Assembly (NCBI RefSeq): GCF_000758725.1
Contig: NZ_CP009428.1
Span: forward strand, 6,634,001 to 6,698,000
Direction: 5' to 3'
DNA: 64,000 nt
From: Paenibacillus odorifer
GTDB taxonomy: Bacteria > Bacillota > Bacilli > Paenibacillales > Paenibacillaceae
Numbering within the stretch: the first letter of the stretch is position 1; every line of letters starts with the position of its first letter. A program made the position numbers and the translations under genes. The notes under the pieces were generated by a model, which searched no databases, was not told the DNA's origin, and was given only the letters and a program-made list of their open reading frames with translations. This document shows, one piece after another, positions 16,930 through 25,405 of the stretch.

Positions 16930-17781
16930 ATGAAATATAATTTTGACGGAAAAGGACTTATTGAAACGCCAGATGTCGTGTTTGAGAGCAATCCGCTACT
17001 AGAACTGAGCATGTACAACAATCATATTAAAGAGATTCCCGATCAGCTCTTCCTTCATGACGAATTAGAGGTACTTAATTATGCGGGCAATGAAATCGAA
17101 CAGTTATCCGAGAACATCGGTCGCTTAGTTCACCTAAGAATGCTGGATTTAGGCCATAATCGGCTGAAGGTGTTGCCGGAGAGCATTGGCGGATTGCAGG
17201 GGTTGGATTCTTTTCTATACCTAAGCAATAATCAGTTCGAACAGCTGCCGGAGCAGCTCTGTATTCTCCAGAAACTTAAGTATCTGAACGTAACAGATAA
17301 TCATCTCAAGCAATTGCCTGCCCGTATAGGCGAAATGAGCAGTCTGATTGAATTGCGGCTTTATTATAATCAGCTAGAATGTTTACCTGATTCGATCACA
17401 CAAATAAAAGGGCTAAGAGAGATCCATCTCTATGGTAATCAACTGGTCATGTTACCAGAACATTTGGGTGCTATAGAAGAACTTCGGATACTTGATTTAA
17501 GTGATAATCGAATCACTAAGCTGCCTTCATCTATCGGTAATTTAAGCAAGTTAAGAAGACTGAACCTTAGAAAAAATAAACTTAATCAGCTTCCTGAGGA
17601 AATAGGTCAATTAAGCAGCCTTGTTGAGCTTGATTTAAGAGATAATAATCTGCAAGAAATCCCGGATTCGATTCTACAACTTGGACGATTAGAGAAACTG
17701 GATTTAAGATGGAATCACAGCTTAAGAAGAACAGAATTATTAGAGCAATTAGAGCAAAGAGGATGTATCGTTTATAAATAA
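16930..17781 (+). CDS. Cytoplasmic leucine-rich-repeat protein
   Basis: A protein of about 283 aa consisting almost entirely of 10-11 leucine-rich repeats of about 23 residues with the pattern LxxLxLxxNxLxxLPxxI. There is no signal peptide or membrane segment, so it should act in the cytoplasm, probably as a protein-binding scaffold. The start at 16930 is fixed by AAAGGAG 9 nt upstream; the longer reading from 16882 has no such site. It is divergent from the Crp/Fnr regulator and convergent with the diguanylate cyclase gene, whose stop is only 15 bp away. A specific partner cannot be inferred. Confidence 0.85.
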   Translation: MKYNFDGKGLIETPDVVFESNPLLELSMYNNHIKEIPDQLFLHDELEVLNYAGNEIEQLSENIGRLVHLRMLDLGHNRLKVLPESIGGLQGLDSFLYLSNNQFEQLPEQLCILQKLKYLNVTDNHLKQLPARIGEMSSLIELRLYYNQLECLPDSITQIKGLREIHLYGNQLVMLPEHLGAIEELRILDLSDNRITKLPSSIGNLSKLRRLNLRKNKLNQLPEEIGQLSSLVELDLRDNNLQEIPDSILQLGRLEKLDLRWNHSLRRTELLEQLEQRGCIVYK

Positions 17782-17796
17782 CAAAAAAGCCTCCGA

Positions 17797-18786
17797 TTAA
17801 AGAAGCTTTTCACTCAAATCCATAATATGCGTAACGCGATTTCTCCCCTGTTCTTTCGAAGCGTAAAGCGCATGGTCAGCTTTTTCCAGAAGAGTGATGT
17901 CTGTATCGGTTGCTTCAAAAGTAGCTATGCCGACGCTTACCGTAACCCTGCCAATCTCCCAAGTGGAGCTGGCAATGAATTGCCGCAAATTGTCCGCTAT
18001 AGCCTTGGCATCCGATGAATCTATATTAGGCAGCAGAAGGATAAACTCCTCACCACCATACCTAGCTACGATATCTTCTTTACGAGATTGGGATTTCAGG
18101 ATACTCGCCAATTTCTCCAGGACATAATCACCCATCTGATGACCGTAGGTATCATTCACATTTTTAAAGTGATCAATATCTAAAATACATAATGAAAAAG
18201 GCGCCTGATCACGGTGATACGCTGCAATCTGCTCTTCCAGCTTTTCTTGCAGGAACCTTCTATTCTTTAATCCAGTAAGCTTGTCTGTAGTAGATAGCTC
18301 TACTAAAACGGCATTCATCTCCAGCAATTCAGCTTGCTTTTGCTCGATTTCAAGGTGGATTTGTTTGAGCTTTGCCAGCGCCTGATCTTTTTCCCAATAG
18401 GCCTCTTCTATTTGCTTCTTCGCAGATCGTAACTCTAGCTCATAATCAATACGTTTGCCCATCTGTACGAGAATACAATCAATGACCTCTACACCTTCAC
18501 ACTCGAGGCGTCTACCATTTAACAAGTAAGGGACGGCTTGTCCCTTGCTGTCCTTCAAATTGATAAATAGCTCTTCTACATGTCCATTCAGATTGATAAA
18601 AGGATAGAAGTATGAATGAAAAATAAGCTTGTTCGCCGTAGACATGATAGATTCAAAATGTTTATTTACCAAATCAACCTGCTGATATCCCATCCCATCC
18701 AAAAAGGTTTGATTCACATTGAGGATCATTCCTTCATGGGTAATGGAAACATATCCGCACGGCGCATATTTTAACCGGTCATCCAT
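17797..18786 (-). CDS. PAS-GGDEF diguanylate cyclase with RsbP-like PAS sensor
   Basis: A 329-aa cytoplasmic protein. It has a PAS domain (about 1-112), a coiled-coil linker (about 115-165) and a GGDEF domain (about 166-320). Catalysis looks intact: GGEEF at 244-248, Asp203/Asp205 for metal, and an inhibitory I-site RKED at 235-238 spaced correctly before GGEEF. The PAS domain resembles that of B. subtilis RsbP as I remember it: APCG near residue 8, YFYP near 59, and the EELFINLKD stretch. It lies 38 bp downstream of rsbQ on the same strand, the position rsbP occupies in B. subtilis. RsbQ-dependent activation of c-di-GMP synthesis is an inference. Confidence 0.92.
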   Translation of the reverse strand: MDDRLKYAPCGYVSITHEGMILNVNQTFLDGMGYQQVDLVNKHFESIMSTANKLIFHSYFYPFINLNGHVEELFINLKDSKGQAVPYLLNGRRLECEGVEVIDCILVQMGKRIDYELELRSAKKQIEEAYWEKDQALAKLKQIHLEIEQKQAELLEMNAVLVELSTTDKLTGLKNRRFLQEKLEEQIAAYHRDQAPFSLCILDIDHFKNVNDTYGHQMGDYVLEKLASILKSQSRKEDIVARYGGEEFILLLPNIDSSDAKAIADNLRQFIASSTWEIGRVTVSVGIATFEATDTDITLLEKADHALYASKEQGRNRVTHIMDLSEKLL

Positions 18787-18824
18787 TGTCTAAATATCCT
18801 TTCAACACCATAATCTTCTCCATC

Positions 18825-19619
18825 TCACCTAAGATACTCATTAATCAAAGTAATGGTCTCCTGTGGATGGCTAATATGCGGATAATGGCCCTTGGCCTCC
18901 ATTAACCGGAACGTACTATTATTCAAGTGTCTATGTAAATATTCTCCTACTTCTATAGGAACGATACTATCATCCGAGCATTGCAATATGAGTGTAGGCA
19001 CTGTCGCTTTAGGCAGATCTTCTCTATGATCCGAAAAAAATGTAACTTCCGCAAATTCTCTAGCGATAATAGGGTCGGCCGAAATAAAACTTCGTTCCAG
19101 CTGTTTAGTCAACATTGGGTCAGGGTTATTCATCGCAAGTGGAGCCATAAAGCTAGCCCAGCCCGCGAAATTCATCTCCATCATATCCAGAAGCTCAGTA
19201 ATATCACTTTTTTCAAAGCCCCCGAAATAAGCATCTCCCTCATTTAAATAACGTGGGGAAGGTCCGATCATAATCATTTTATCAAAATAATCCGGCCGCT
19301 CGATTGAAGCAAGCAAACCGATCATAGAGCTAATAGAATGGCCTATAAAAATAATATCCTTGAGTTCAAATGTTTCGATGACATCTAGTACATCCTGTAC
19401 ATAACCATGGAGAGTATGATATTTATCCGATGTATATGCGCTTAAATCTGAATGGCCTGAGCCTACATAATCAAATAGAACGATTCGATACTTTTTCTCA
19501 AATGATGGCGTAATAAACTGCCACATGCTTTGATCACACCCAAATCCATGCGCAAAAAGGATAGTTTTTTCTCCTGCTCCAATGACTTTTACATGATTCC
19601 GCACCATAACATCGTTCAT
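18825..19619 (-). CDS. rsbQ: RsbQ-like alpha/beta hydrolase, energy-stress partner protein
   Basis: A 264-aa alpha/beta hydrolase very like B. subtilis RsbQ (269 aa). It has HGFGCDQSMW at the N-terminus, YVGSGHSDLSAY, a nucleophile Ser95 in GHSIS, Asp217 in QCSDDSIVP, His245 in EAKGHYPH, and FFSDHREDLPKATVP. In B. subtilis RsbQ works with the PAS domain of the phosphatase RsbP to report energy stress to sigma-B. Here the downstream gene encodes PAS-GGDEF instead of PAS-PP2C. The start at 19619 is set by AGAGGAG 9 nt upstream; the frame stays open to 19799 across a terminator hairpin, which is not plausible coding sequence. Confidence 0.92.
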   Translation of the reverse strand: MNDVMVRNHVKVIGAGEKTILFAHGFGCDQSMWQFITPSFEKKYRIVLFDYVGSGHSDLSAYTSDKYHTLHGYVQDVLDVIETFELKDIIFIGHSISSMIGLLASIERPDYFDKMIMIGPSPRYLNEGDAYFGGFEKSDITELLDMMEMNFAGWASFMAPLAMNNPDPMLTKQLERSFISADPIIAREFAEVTFFSDHREDLPKATVPTLILQCSDDSIVPIEVGEYLHRHLNNSTFRLMEAKGHYPHISHPQETITLINEYLR

Positions 19620-19690
19620 TTCATATAACTCCTCTATAGTTAGCATTCTCTCTATTTTGCAGGGTTCCCCTGGAAATATCAAGCGTATAA

Positions 19691-19724
19691 AAAACTCCGC
19701 TAGATTAATCTCTAGCGGAGTTTT
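19691..19724. terminator. Intrinsic terminator
   Basis: A perfect 14-bp inverted repeat, AAAACTCCGCTAGA / TCTAGCGGAGTTTT, has a 6-nt loop and T tracts on both sides. It lies between the SDR gene and rsbQ, both on the minus strand, and should separate their transcripts. Confidence 0.85.
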
Positions 19725-19815
19725 ATGTAGCCTCCCGTTTGGGTCATCATTTGGCAAAATGGTAGCGTGCTGGGGTACCTCTGCGTTTAATCCGATCACA
19801 TTTTGTCCGAAAAAA

Positions 19816-20016
19816 TGGGTTAGCGGACCGAGCAGACCTTAAATGCGCCATTATTACACATTTGGATTACTAACGGACTCCACTGCAGCTATTGGCGCGA
19901 AAACACCAATTATGGGCCGATTTATATGAAATAGCGTCTCTGGAGTCCGAATCGCTTCTCAAAAGGCTGAAAATTTGCGAATAACGCCATCTGGGTCCCT
20001 AAGACTCCGTGGATAA
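19816..20016 (-). repeat. About 200-bp dispersed intergenic repeat, copy 1
   Basis: Read on the minus strand, this non-coding stretch matches 45682-45880 (plus strand) along its length. A hand comparison of the first 90 or so bases gives about 80% identity, including GACCCAGATG, CGTTATT, AGCCTTTTG and CGGACTCCAG. The later parts also match (CCAATAGCTGC, GCATTTAAGGTC). It contains no open reading frame of note and no transposase. It fills most of the gene-free gap 19725-20046. Confidence 0.85.
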
Positions 20017-20046
20017 ATTGTTGAGGCAGAGGTAGACAACCAACAT

Positions 20047-20808
20047 TTAGAATGCAGAAGTCCAACCCGCATCAGCAGCGATGATAGCTCCGTTCACAAA
20101 ACTGGAATCATCCGAAGCCAGGAATAACGCAACTTGTGCGATTTCTTCAGGTGTACCTACACGAGGGATCACAGCCTGTGTTAATTGTGTACGGCTCACG
20201 CCGAATTCATTTATATTTTTCATTGAAGCACTGATGTTTGTGGCAGTAGCTCCCGGTGCGATAGCATTACAACGAACCCCTTTGTTGGCATACATAAAAG
20301 CTGTGTTTTTCGTCAAGCCTACTACAGCATGTTTAGAGGCAGTATAAGTTGCTCCCGCATGGGCACCACTTACGCCACCTGTAGAAGCGGTATTAACGAT
20401 AACCCCTTTTCCTTTTTCCAGAAAAATAGGCATTGCTTTACGAGTGGACCGCATTACACTTTTGGTATTGATATCAAAGATAAGATCCCATTTCTCGTCG
20501 CTAATGTCGCCAACTGGCTCAAACCCATCCATAATACCGGCGTTATTAACAAGAATATCTAGTGTTCCGTATTCTTTTACTGCGGTATCAATCATGCTAT
20601 CGATATCTTCAACTAGGGCAACATTTACTTTCAGTGCCTTAGCTACTCCACCATTACTGTTGATCCCTGCAGCTACTTGTTCTGCACCTTCGAGATTAAG
20701 ATCGGCTACAATCACTTTCGCCCCTTCTTTAGCGTACAACTCTGCGATAGATTTCCCCATACCTGATGCCGCCCCGGTAACCACTGCAACTCTGTCTTGA
20801 AGTTTCAT
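20047..20808 (-). CDS. SDR-family NAD(P)-dependent dehydrogenase
   Basis: A 253-aa classical short-chain dehydrogenase/reductase. The cofactor motif TGAASGMG (about 11-18) is followed by Asp at the end of beta-2 (VIVADLN), which favours NAD over NADP. Other motifs are NNAG (about 88-91), the catalytic Ser in NTASTGG (about 140), and YTASK (about 154-158). The C-terminal ADAGWTSAF is typical. The substrate is unknown. AAAGGAG precedes the ATG. It is divergent from a TetR-type regulator that probably controls it. Confidence 0.9.
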   Translation of the reverse strand: MKLQDRVAVVTGAASGMGKSIAELYAKEGAKVIVADLNLEGAEQVAAGINSNGGVAKALKVNVALVEDIDSMIDTAVKEYGTLDILVNNAGIMDGFEPVGDISDEKWDLIFDINTKSVMRSTRKAMPIFLEKGKGVIVNTASTGGVSGAHAGATYTASKHAVVGLTKNTAFMYANKGVRCNAIAPGATATNISASMKNINEFGVSRTQLTQAVIPRVGTPEEIAQVALFLASDDSSFVNGAIIAADAGWTSAF

Positions 20809-20844
20809 GTTGGAAGTCTCCTTTACGTTTATCTATAATGTAAA

Positions 20845-20927
20845 TATCAATATATAAAATCTCTTTAACGCTTAAAATTTATACTACTCAAGTTTAATCC
20901 TCTAAAATTTAACTATCAATATACAAA
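20845..20927. promoter_or_regulatory. Direct repeats in the SDR/TetR intergenic region
   Basis: TATCAATATATAAA (20845-20858) and TATCAATATACAAA (20914-20927) are 13/14 identical and lie 69 bp apart, between the divergent SDR and TetR genes. They could be regulator-binding sites. The region is very AT-rich, so chance similarity cannot be excluded. Confidence 0.35.
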
Positions 20928-21011
20928 TGGGACACCAAATGTTCATAAATATATATAATGCAGGATTCTGTTCAAATAGGATTAGAAAATAGACAGTTAG
21001 GTGGTCTTCTG

Positions 21012-21644
21012 TTGCTTAAAAATAATCGGAGAACTAGCAAATCGCGTAAAGAGCTTAAAAACGCATTGATATTAATCATGGAAAAAAAGAATTTCCGCAC
21101 CATTACGATAACCGATATCGTTACCCTTGCCGATTTAAACCGCGGAACCTTCTATAAACATTATCAAACCAAAGAAGAACTTCTGAATGAGCTAATTGAT
21201 GATGTGTTGGAGGATTTAATTAAGGCTTATAAAGAACCCTATCTTCATACCGATAAATTTATAGTTAGTGAGCTGACCACCTCGAGCATCAAGATTTTTG
21301 AACATGTGGTCTCTTACTCTAATTTTTATACCATCATTATAAATTCCAATGTTCTGCCAGGGTTCCAAAATAGGATTTGCGACCTCTTAAAGGAGCTCAC
21401 CAAGCGGGACTTAGTCGCAGTTAATAACACTAATACCAATGTTAATATCGAATTGTTTTCCAGTTATACCGCCTATGCTCTATTTGGATTAATCATAGAA
21501 TGGGTAAAAGGCGGATTTAAATATACAGCTAACCATATGGCAGAGCAGCTGATTGAGATTCTGTCTTTTAATTCACATAATGTGATCATCAATACTTCAA
21601 ATCAACCGATTAAACAGAATTCCATCCCTGTTAACGGCGACTGA
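21012..21644 (+). CDS. TetR/AcrR-family regulator
   Basis: A regulator of about 210 aa. The N-terminal TetR helix-turn-helix includes the region ITITDIVTLADLNRGTFYKHY. The C-terminal half fits the TetR_C_8 type found in DhaS-like regulators. The TTG at 21012 is preferred because AGGTGG lies 7 nt upstream and because the family's conserved N-terminus starts about there. An ATG at 20958 in the same frame has no ribosome binding site but is possible. It is divergent from the SDR gene, its likely target, and ends before the hairpin at 21661-21695. Confidence 0.87.
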   Translation: MLKNNRRTSKSRKELKNALILIMEKKNFRTITITDIVTLADLNRGTFYKHYQTKEELLNELIDDVLEDLIKAYKEPYLHTDKFIVSELTTSSIKIFEHVVSYSNFYTIIINSNVLPGFQNRICDLLKELTKRDLVAVNNTNTNVNIELFSSYTAYALFGLIIEWVKGGFKYTANHMAEQLIEILSFNSHNVIINTSNQPIKQNSIPVNGD

Positions 21645-21660
21645 TTTACCTCAAACTATC

Positions 21661-21695
21661 AAAAGCCACTCCAAAATAATGCTGGAGTGGCTTTT
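21661..21695. terminator. Bidirectional terminator
   Basis: AAAAGCCACTCCA and TGGAGTGGCTTTT form a perfect 13-bp stem between the convergent TetR gene and the Cthe_2159-like lipoprotein gene. T tracts are present on both strands. Confidence 0.9.
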
Positions 21696-21712
21696 GATAT
21701 GCAATTTATAAA

Positions 21713-23782
21713 CTAAGGTCTTCTGTTTCCACCACCGCCACCTGGACCTTGATTAGTGTTTGCGGTTGTTACTCCTGATTCATTTAGCCAAGTTACGCTG
21801 CTGGTAATTTCGAACGCTACTACTTTTGTTCCTCCTGTGTATTCACCATCCGTATACAGTCCGTTCGCTTCACTACCAGTCGAGGTACCTCCCGAGTAGA
21901 GGGTGTAAGAACCTCCGTCCTTCAGATCCGGTGAACTAATCACCACCGTTTGATAGCTCTTCGAAGGAGCAAAGGTCAGGATTGTGTTGCCTTCGCTGTC
22001 CTCTAGATGAACCAAGGTTCCAGCCTCCTGGGTCTGAGGGAAAGTCATGCTCACTGCATGTTGGCTAGAGGTGTCAGACGGTGCTTGTGCCATGCCCGAA
22101 CTTCCCGCAGCCACCAAAATTCCTCCACTCTGTTCAAAGCTACCGTCGAAATCAAGTGCACCGTTACCGCTATTGGTAGGTCCATTGACAATAACCGTGC
22201 CACCCGACATTGTGATGGAGCCGTTCGAATCCAGCCCGTCACCTGAAGCATCCACCGTTAGTGTTCCTCCACTAATCGTTAGCATATTGCTAGCAGAATC
22301 GCTGAATTGATCCTGCTCCTGAGGGCCGCCGCCTACAGTCGCCTCATCGTTACCTCCTGCTACATTCACTCCATCATCAGAAGCAACCACATGAGCCTCG
22401 CCACCGGAAATCTCGATGTTTGCTCCTTCAATCCCTTCGTAGCTCTTCGTAATATCAATTTTGCCACCAGATATCGCCACCAAGGCATCCGCATGGATTC
22501 CATCGTCGCCAGTTTTGATGTTGAATTCTCCATCAGCTATAGCAATGTTACTGTTGCTGTGCACTGCATCATCAGCAGAATCGATGGTAAAGGTTCCGTT
22601 GTTTAAGCTAATATCTCCTCCAGCCTTCAATCCTTTAGTACTTGGTGTTTCCGATTCTGTAGTTGTTGCCGTTGTTGTCGTTGTTGGTGCTTCCGTTGTT
22701 GGTACCTCCGGTTTTGTTTCTGGCATCGTCTCTGGTTTTGTTTCAGGTATTGAGGTTCCTGTTGTTCCTGGTGCTTGATCCCCTGTTCCCTGACCTCGGC
22801 CACCTCTCATGCCCATACCTTGCCCTTGATCACCTGTTTTCACTTCACCCTTCTCGTTGCCCCCACCCGTAACTAAGGTGTATGTTCCGCCATCTATTAC
22901 AAGTGAAGTCTCAGCTTGAATTCCATCATTACCAGCCGTAATATCAAATGTTCCTGCTGCTATTGCTATGAAGCCTTTGTCCGTCTCAGTATCGTTGGTT
23001 GATTTCATACCATCGCCTTCTGCCGTTATGCTGATATTTCCGTCTTGTACAGCGACAAGATCTTTACCTACAATCCCGTCATCGGCAGCCTTAATTTCAA
23101 TAGTGCCACCCATAATTTTCAGATCGTCCTTGCTCGTAATTCCGTCATTATAGTTAGCGGAAACAGACAGCTTCCCGGTACCATTAATCGTTAAATCCGC
23201 TTTACTGAAGATAGCCGCACTTGGTTCATCTGTAGTTTCATCGGCATACACGTAAGTTGCTCCATCAGATACGGAGTTCTCCGTCCCGTCTTCCAAGGTA
23301 ATGATTACTTTGCCCGCTTCTTTAATATCAATTGCAGCACTATCGCTGTTCGTGATGTTCACACCGTTCAGTACCAAGTGCACACTACCTTCATCCTGAT
23401 TATTAACTACAATCTGTCCATCACTCAGCTTACCAGACAGCACATAAGTTCCTGCTGCAGTAATTGTCACTGAGCCATCCTTAGACTCAGCCCCGGTGCC
23501 GTCAACAAGCGCACTTGTTCCAGCCAAAGCAATTTCCGTCGATTGGTCAGCCGTCCAAGTTGTATTAGAATCCTCTTCATCGAACGTCACCAGATCGGAC
23601 AATTTGGCGCTTGCCAGTTGTACTCCCGTGGCAGCCCCGTTCTGAGTTATCGTTGTTCCCGAGGCTGCTGCTGTACCCGCCGCTTCAGACTGTGTTGTTG
23701 TGGAATTGGTGCTGCAAGCCGACATAAGTAATGCACACAATAGCAAGATTCCTACTTTACTTCCGGTTATATATTTATCCAT
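21713..23782 (-). CDS. Cthe_2159-like (DUF4353) carbohydrate-binding lipoprotein
   Basis: A 689-aa lipoprotein with the lipobox LLMSAC at Cys23. The body is a repetitive beta-helix of the Cthe_2159/DUF4353 type with many repeats such as DDGIHADALVAISGG and NDGITSKDDLKIMGG. It is interrupted at about residues 310-385 by low-complexity linkers rich in Gly/Arg and then Thr/Pro/Glu. The C-terminus ends in GPGGGGGNRRP. The family is known for cellulose/pectin-like binding and for sitting beside VTC-domain genes. It is the last gene of the VTC - DUF4956 - lipoprotein operon, 23 bp after DUF4956. A structural role at the cell surface is an inference. Confidence 0.88.
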   Translation of the reverse strand: MDKYITGSKVGILLLCALLMSACSTNSTTTQSEAAGTAAASGTTITQNGAATGVQLASAKLSDLVTFDEEDSNTTWTADQSTEIALAGTSALVDGTGAESKDGSVTITAAGTYVLSGKLSDGQIVVNNQDEGSVHLVLNGVNITNSDSAAIDIKEAGKVIITLEDGTENSVSDGATYVYADETTDEPSAAIFSKADLTINGTGKLSVSANYNDGITSKDDLKIMGGTIEIKAADDGIVGKDLVAVQDGNISITAEGDGMKSTNDTETDKGFIAIAAGTFDITAGNDGIQAETSLVIDGGTYTLVTGGGNEKGEVKTGDQGQGMGMRGGRGQGTGDQAPGTTGTSIPETKPETMPETKPEVPTTEAPTTTTTATTTESETPSTKGLKAGGDISLNNGTFTIDSADDAVHSNSNIAIADGEFNIKTGDDGIHADALVAISGGKIDITKSYEGIEGANIEISGGEAHVVASDDGVNVAGGNDEATVGGGPQEQDQFSDSASNMLTISGGTLTVDASGDGLDSNGSITMSGGTVIVNGPTNSGNGALDFDGSFEQSGGILVAAGSSGMAQAPSDTSSQHAVSMTFPQTQEAGTLVHLEDSEGNTILTFAPSKSYQTVVISSPDLKDGGSYTLYSGGTSTGSEANGLYTDGEYTGGTKVVAFEITSSVTWLNESGVTTANTNQGPGGGGGNRRP

Positions 23783-23805
23783 TTTTCATCCATCCTTTCG
23801 TTATC

Positions 23806-24495
23806 TTAATAGTCATTAACAGTTGGAGTCATGGTCAGCGAGAGGTCTAAATTACCGTTCCGGGTACGAATCGCATCCAAAAATTCCTTCTGGTTCACAG
23901 CCTCACCCAGCGTTACAGCGTAGACCAGCTCATATAAACTGCCAAGCTCAGTTGTTCTAATCTTTTTAAGCTCGTACCCAACATTATATTTATTGAATAC
24001 TTCAGCGAAGGCTTCCTCATATCCCAGACTCTCCGGGATGGTTACCTTTAATGTTTTTTGCGACGTTGTTCTTACGCCAAAGTTAGTCCGGTTAAGGATA
24101 AACATAAGGGCACATAGGATAAGGGTGAACAAAACTGCATATCCAAAGGAACCCACTCCGCAGGCAAGTCCAGAAGCCATGGTGAACAAAACAAATGTGA
24201 TATCCTTCGGATCGCCCGGCGCACTTCTAAAGCGAATGATGGAGAACGCCCCGGCAAGACTGAAAGCTCTGGCAACATTACTGCCGATAAGCAAAATGAT
24301 GATTGCCACAATTACGGGCAGCAGTACCATCGTCAGTGTGAAGCTTTGCGAATAGCCGCTGGCATTCGTCTTCATATAGGTGTAGCTAATGATTCCGCCA
24401 AGAACAATAGCTATAAAAATAGTTAGCAGTGCGTTGGTAAACGTTAACTCTGTACTAGTTGCTACGGTAAATAATGAATCAAGCATAGAGGGCAC
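23806..24495 (-). CDS. DUF4956 membrane protein
   Basis: A 229-aa protein with about four membrane segments in its first 150 residues, then a soluble C-terminal domain of about 80 residues. The loop with FSLAGAFSIIRFRSAPGDPKDI is characteristic of DUF4956, a family regularly encoded beside VTC-type polymerases. Function is unknown; a role in handling the polymer at the membrane is plausible only from context. Its start overlaps the 3' end of the VTC gene by 17 bp, so the two are translationally coupled. Confidence 0.9.
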   Translation of the reverse strand: MPSMLDSLFTVATSTELTFTNALLTIFIAIVLGGIISYTYMKTNASGYSQSFTLTMVLLPVIVAIIILLIGSNVARAFSLAGAFSIIRFRSAPGDPKDITFVLFTMASGLACGVGSFGYAVLFTLILCALMFILNRTNFGVRTTSQKTLKVTIPESLGYEEAFAEVFNKYNVGYELKKIRTTELGSLYELVYAVTLGEAVNQKEFLDAIRTRNGNLDLSLTMTPTVNDY

Positions 24496-25222
24496 TCTCC
24501 CGTTCTGTTTTACTGTTCTTCAGCATTTTTTTATATTCGTTGCCGTACTTAGAGAAGCTTGTACGGTACATTTGATGCTCTGAGAGCATTCTGGCCAGCC
24601 AGACCGGAATCGTGTTCTCAGCCTTTACTTCCATAAGCCACTGCCCCGGCTCCAGCAAGGGTTCGCCATGAACACCCTGCTCCATCTTCAGATCGTACCG
24701 GCGGCTGCGAATATTTGTATCGAATGTAATTCTTAGATCGCGATTGTTTTTACAGAACAATGCTTTTCGGTCATAAGACAGATACACCTTGGGCTGCAAA
24801 TCATAGCGTGTCAGAAAATATTTGATCTCTTCAATCACCTGTTTATTCATGTAATCCTTGAATTCCGGTTCCATACCGGTGGCGACAAAATCATAAGCCT
24901 CGTTTAATTTAAGCGACGTTCTTCTTTTATTAACAAGACCAAATACCTTCTTCTTGATTTCCAGATACACCTTCGTATCTTGATTTGGAACACCGTAAGC
25001 TCTTAAACGAAGCTTCTCTTTGTACTTGGGCTTCGCAAGACTGTTACGAATCAGGGTGTTGTGCTCCGTGTCATAATATAAGTTGGTTATGGAGTAAAAC
25101 TCATGTTGCTTGTTGAAATCGTCCAGTTCCATGTATTCAAGCAATTGGTTATAAAATTTATAGTAGGCTTCGTTGTCCAACAAATATTTGTTCTCATAAC
25201 GGTTGAATACCTCAATCGCCAT
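24479..25222 (-). CDS. VTC-domain polyphosphate polymerase
   Basis: A 247-aa cytoplasmic protein of the VTC/triphosphate-tunnel-metalloenzyme fold. In yeast Vtc4 this domain makes polyphosphate from ATP. Tunnel-type residues are visible: the RYENKYLLD start (about 8-16), KLRLRAYG, YLEIKKK, NKRRTS, LRITFDTNIR and LMEVKAE, with SKYGNEYK near the end. It is first in an operon with DUF4956 and the Cthe_2159-like lipoprotein. An OmpR-type element lies 9 bp upstream of a -10 box for this promoter, matching one in front of the divergent two-component system. Confidence 0.9.
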   Translation of the reverse strand: MAIEVFNRYENKYLLDNEAYYKFYNQLLEYMELDDFNKQHEFYSITNLYYDTEHNTLIRNSLAKPKYKEKLRLRAYGVPNQDTKVYLEIKKKVFGLVNKRRTSLKLNEAYDFVATGMEPEFKDYMNKQVIEEIKYFLTRYDLQPKVYLSYDRKALFCKNNRDLRITFDTNIRSRRYDLKMEQGVHGEPLLEPGQWLMEVKAENTIPVWLARMLSEHQMYRTSFSKYGNEYKKMLKNSKTERESALYA

Positions 25223-25271
25223 ATGTGATCAATCCTTTCTGTTTATCGTTGTCTCGTGTGCTTATGAATGT

Positions 25272-25303
25272 ATCTTAGATCCCAAACCTTTAATGAATCT
25301 TAA
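25272..25303 (-). promoter_or_regulatory. Operator plus -10 box of the VTC operon
   Basis: On the minus strand TTAAGATTCATTAAAGG (25303-25287) is followed after exactly 9 bp by TAAGAT (25277-25272). The half sites TTAAGA and TAAAGG are 11 bp apart, the spacing typical of OmpR-family direct repeats. The same layout occurs in front of the divergent response regulator gene. Confidence 0.65.
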
Positions 25304-25405
25304 ATGGTTTTACAAATTATTGATTATCTTTTACATTCCCTTAACACAGGTGTACATCGTAACTGCGGTGTATGTTGGACTTCCGGCCGCTGTTGTCTCT
25401 CTTCA

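Noticed and set aside
18825-19799. Longer 324-aa reading of the RsbQ-like protein
   Set aside because: The extra 60 residues run through a perfect terminator hairpin (19691-19724); the ATG at 19619 has a proper ribosome binding site and matches the length of RsbQ.
22461-22778. Plus-strand frames across the Cthe_2159-like gene, including valine-rich ones
   Set aside because: They are shadows of the repetitive minus-strand lipoprotein; the bias mirrors its Thr/Pro and Gly linkers.
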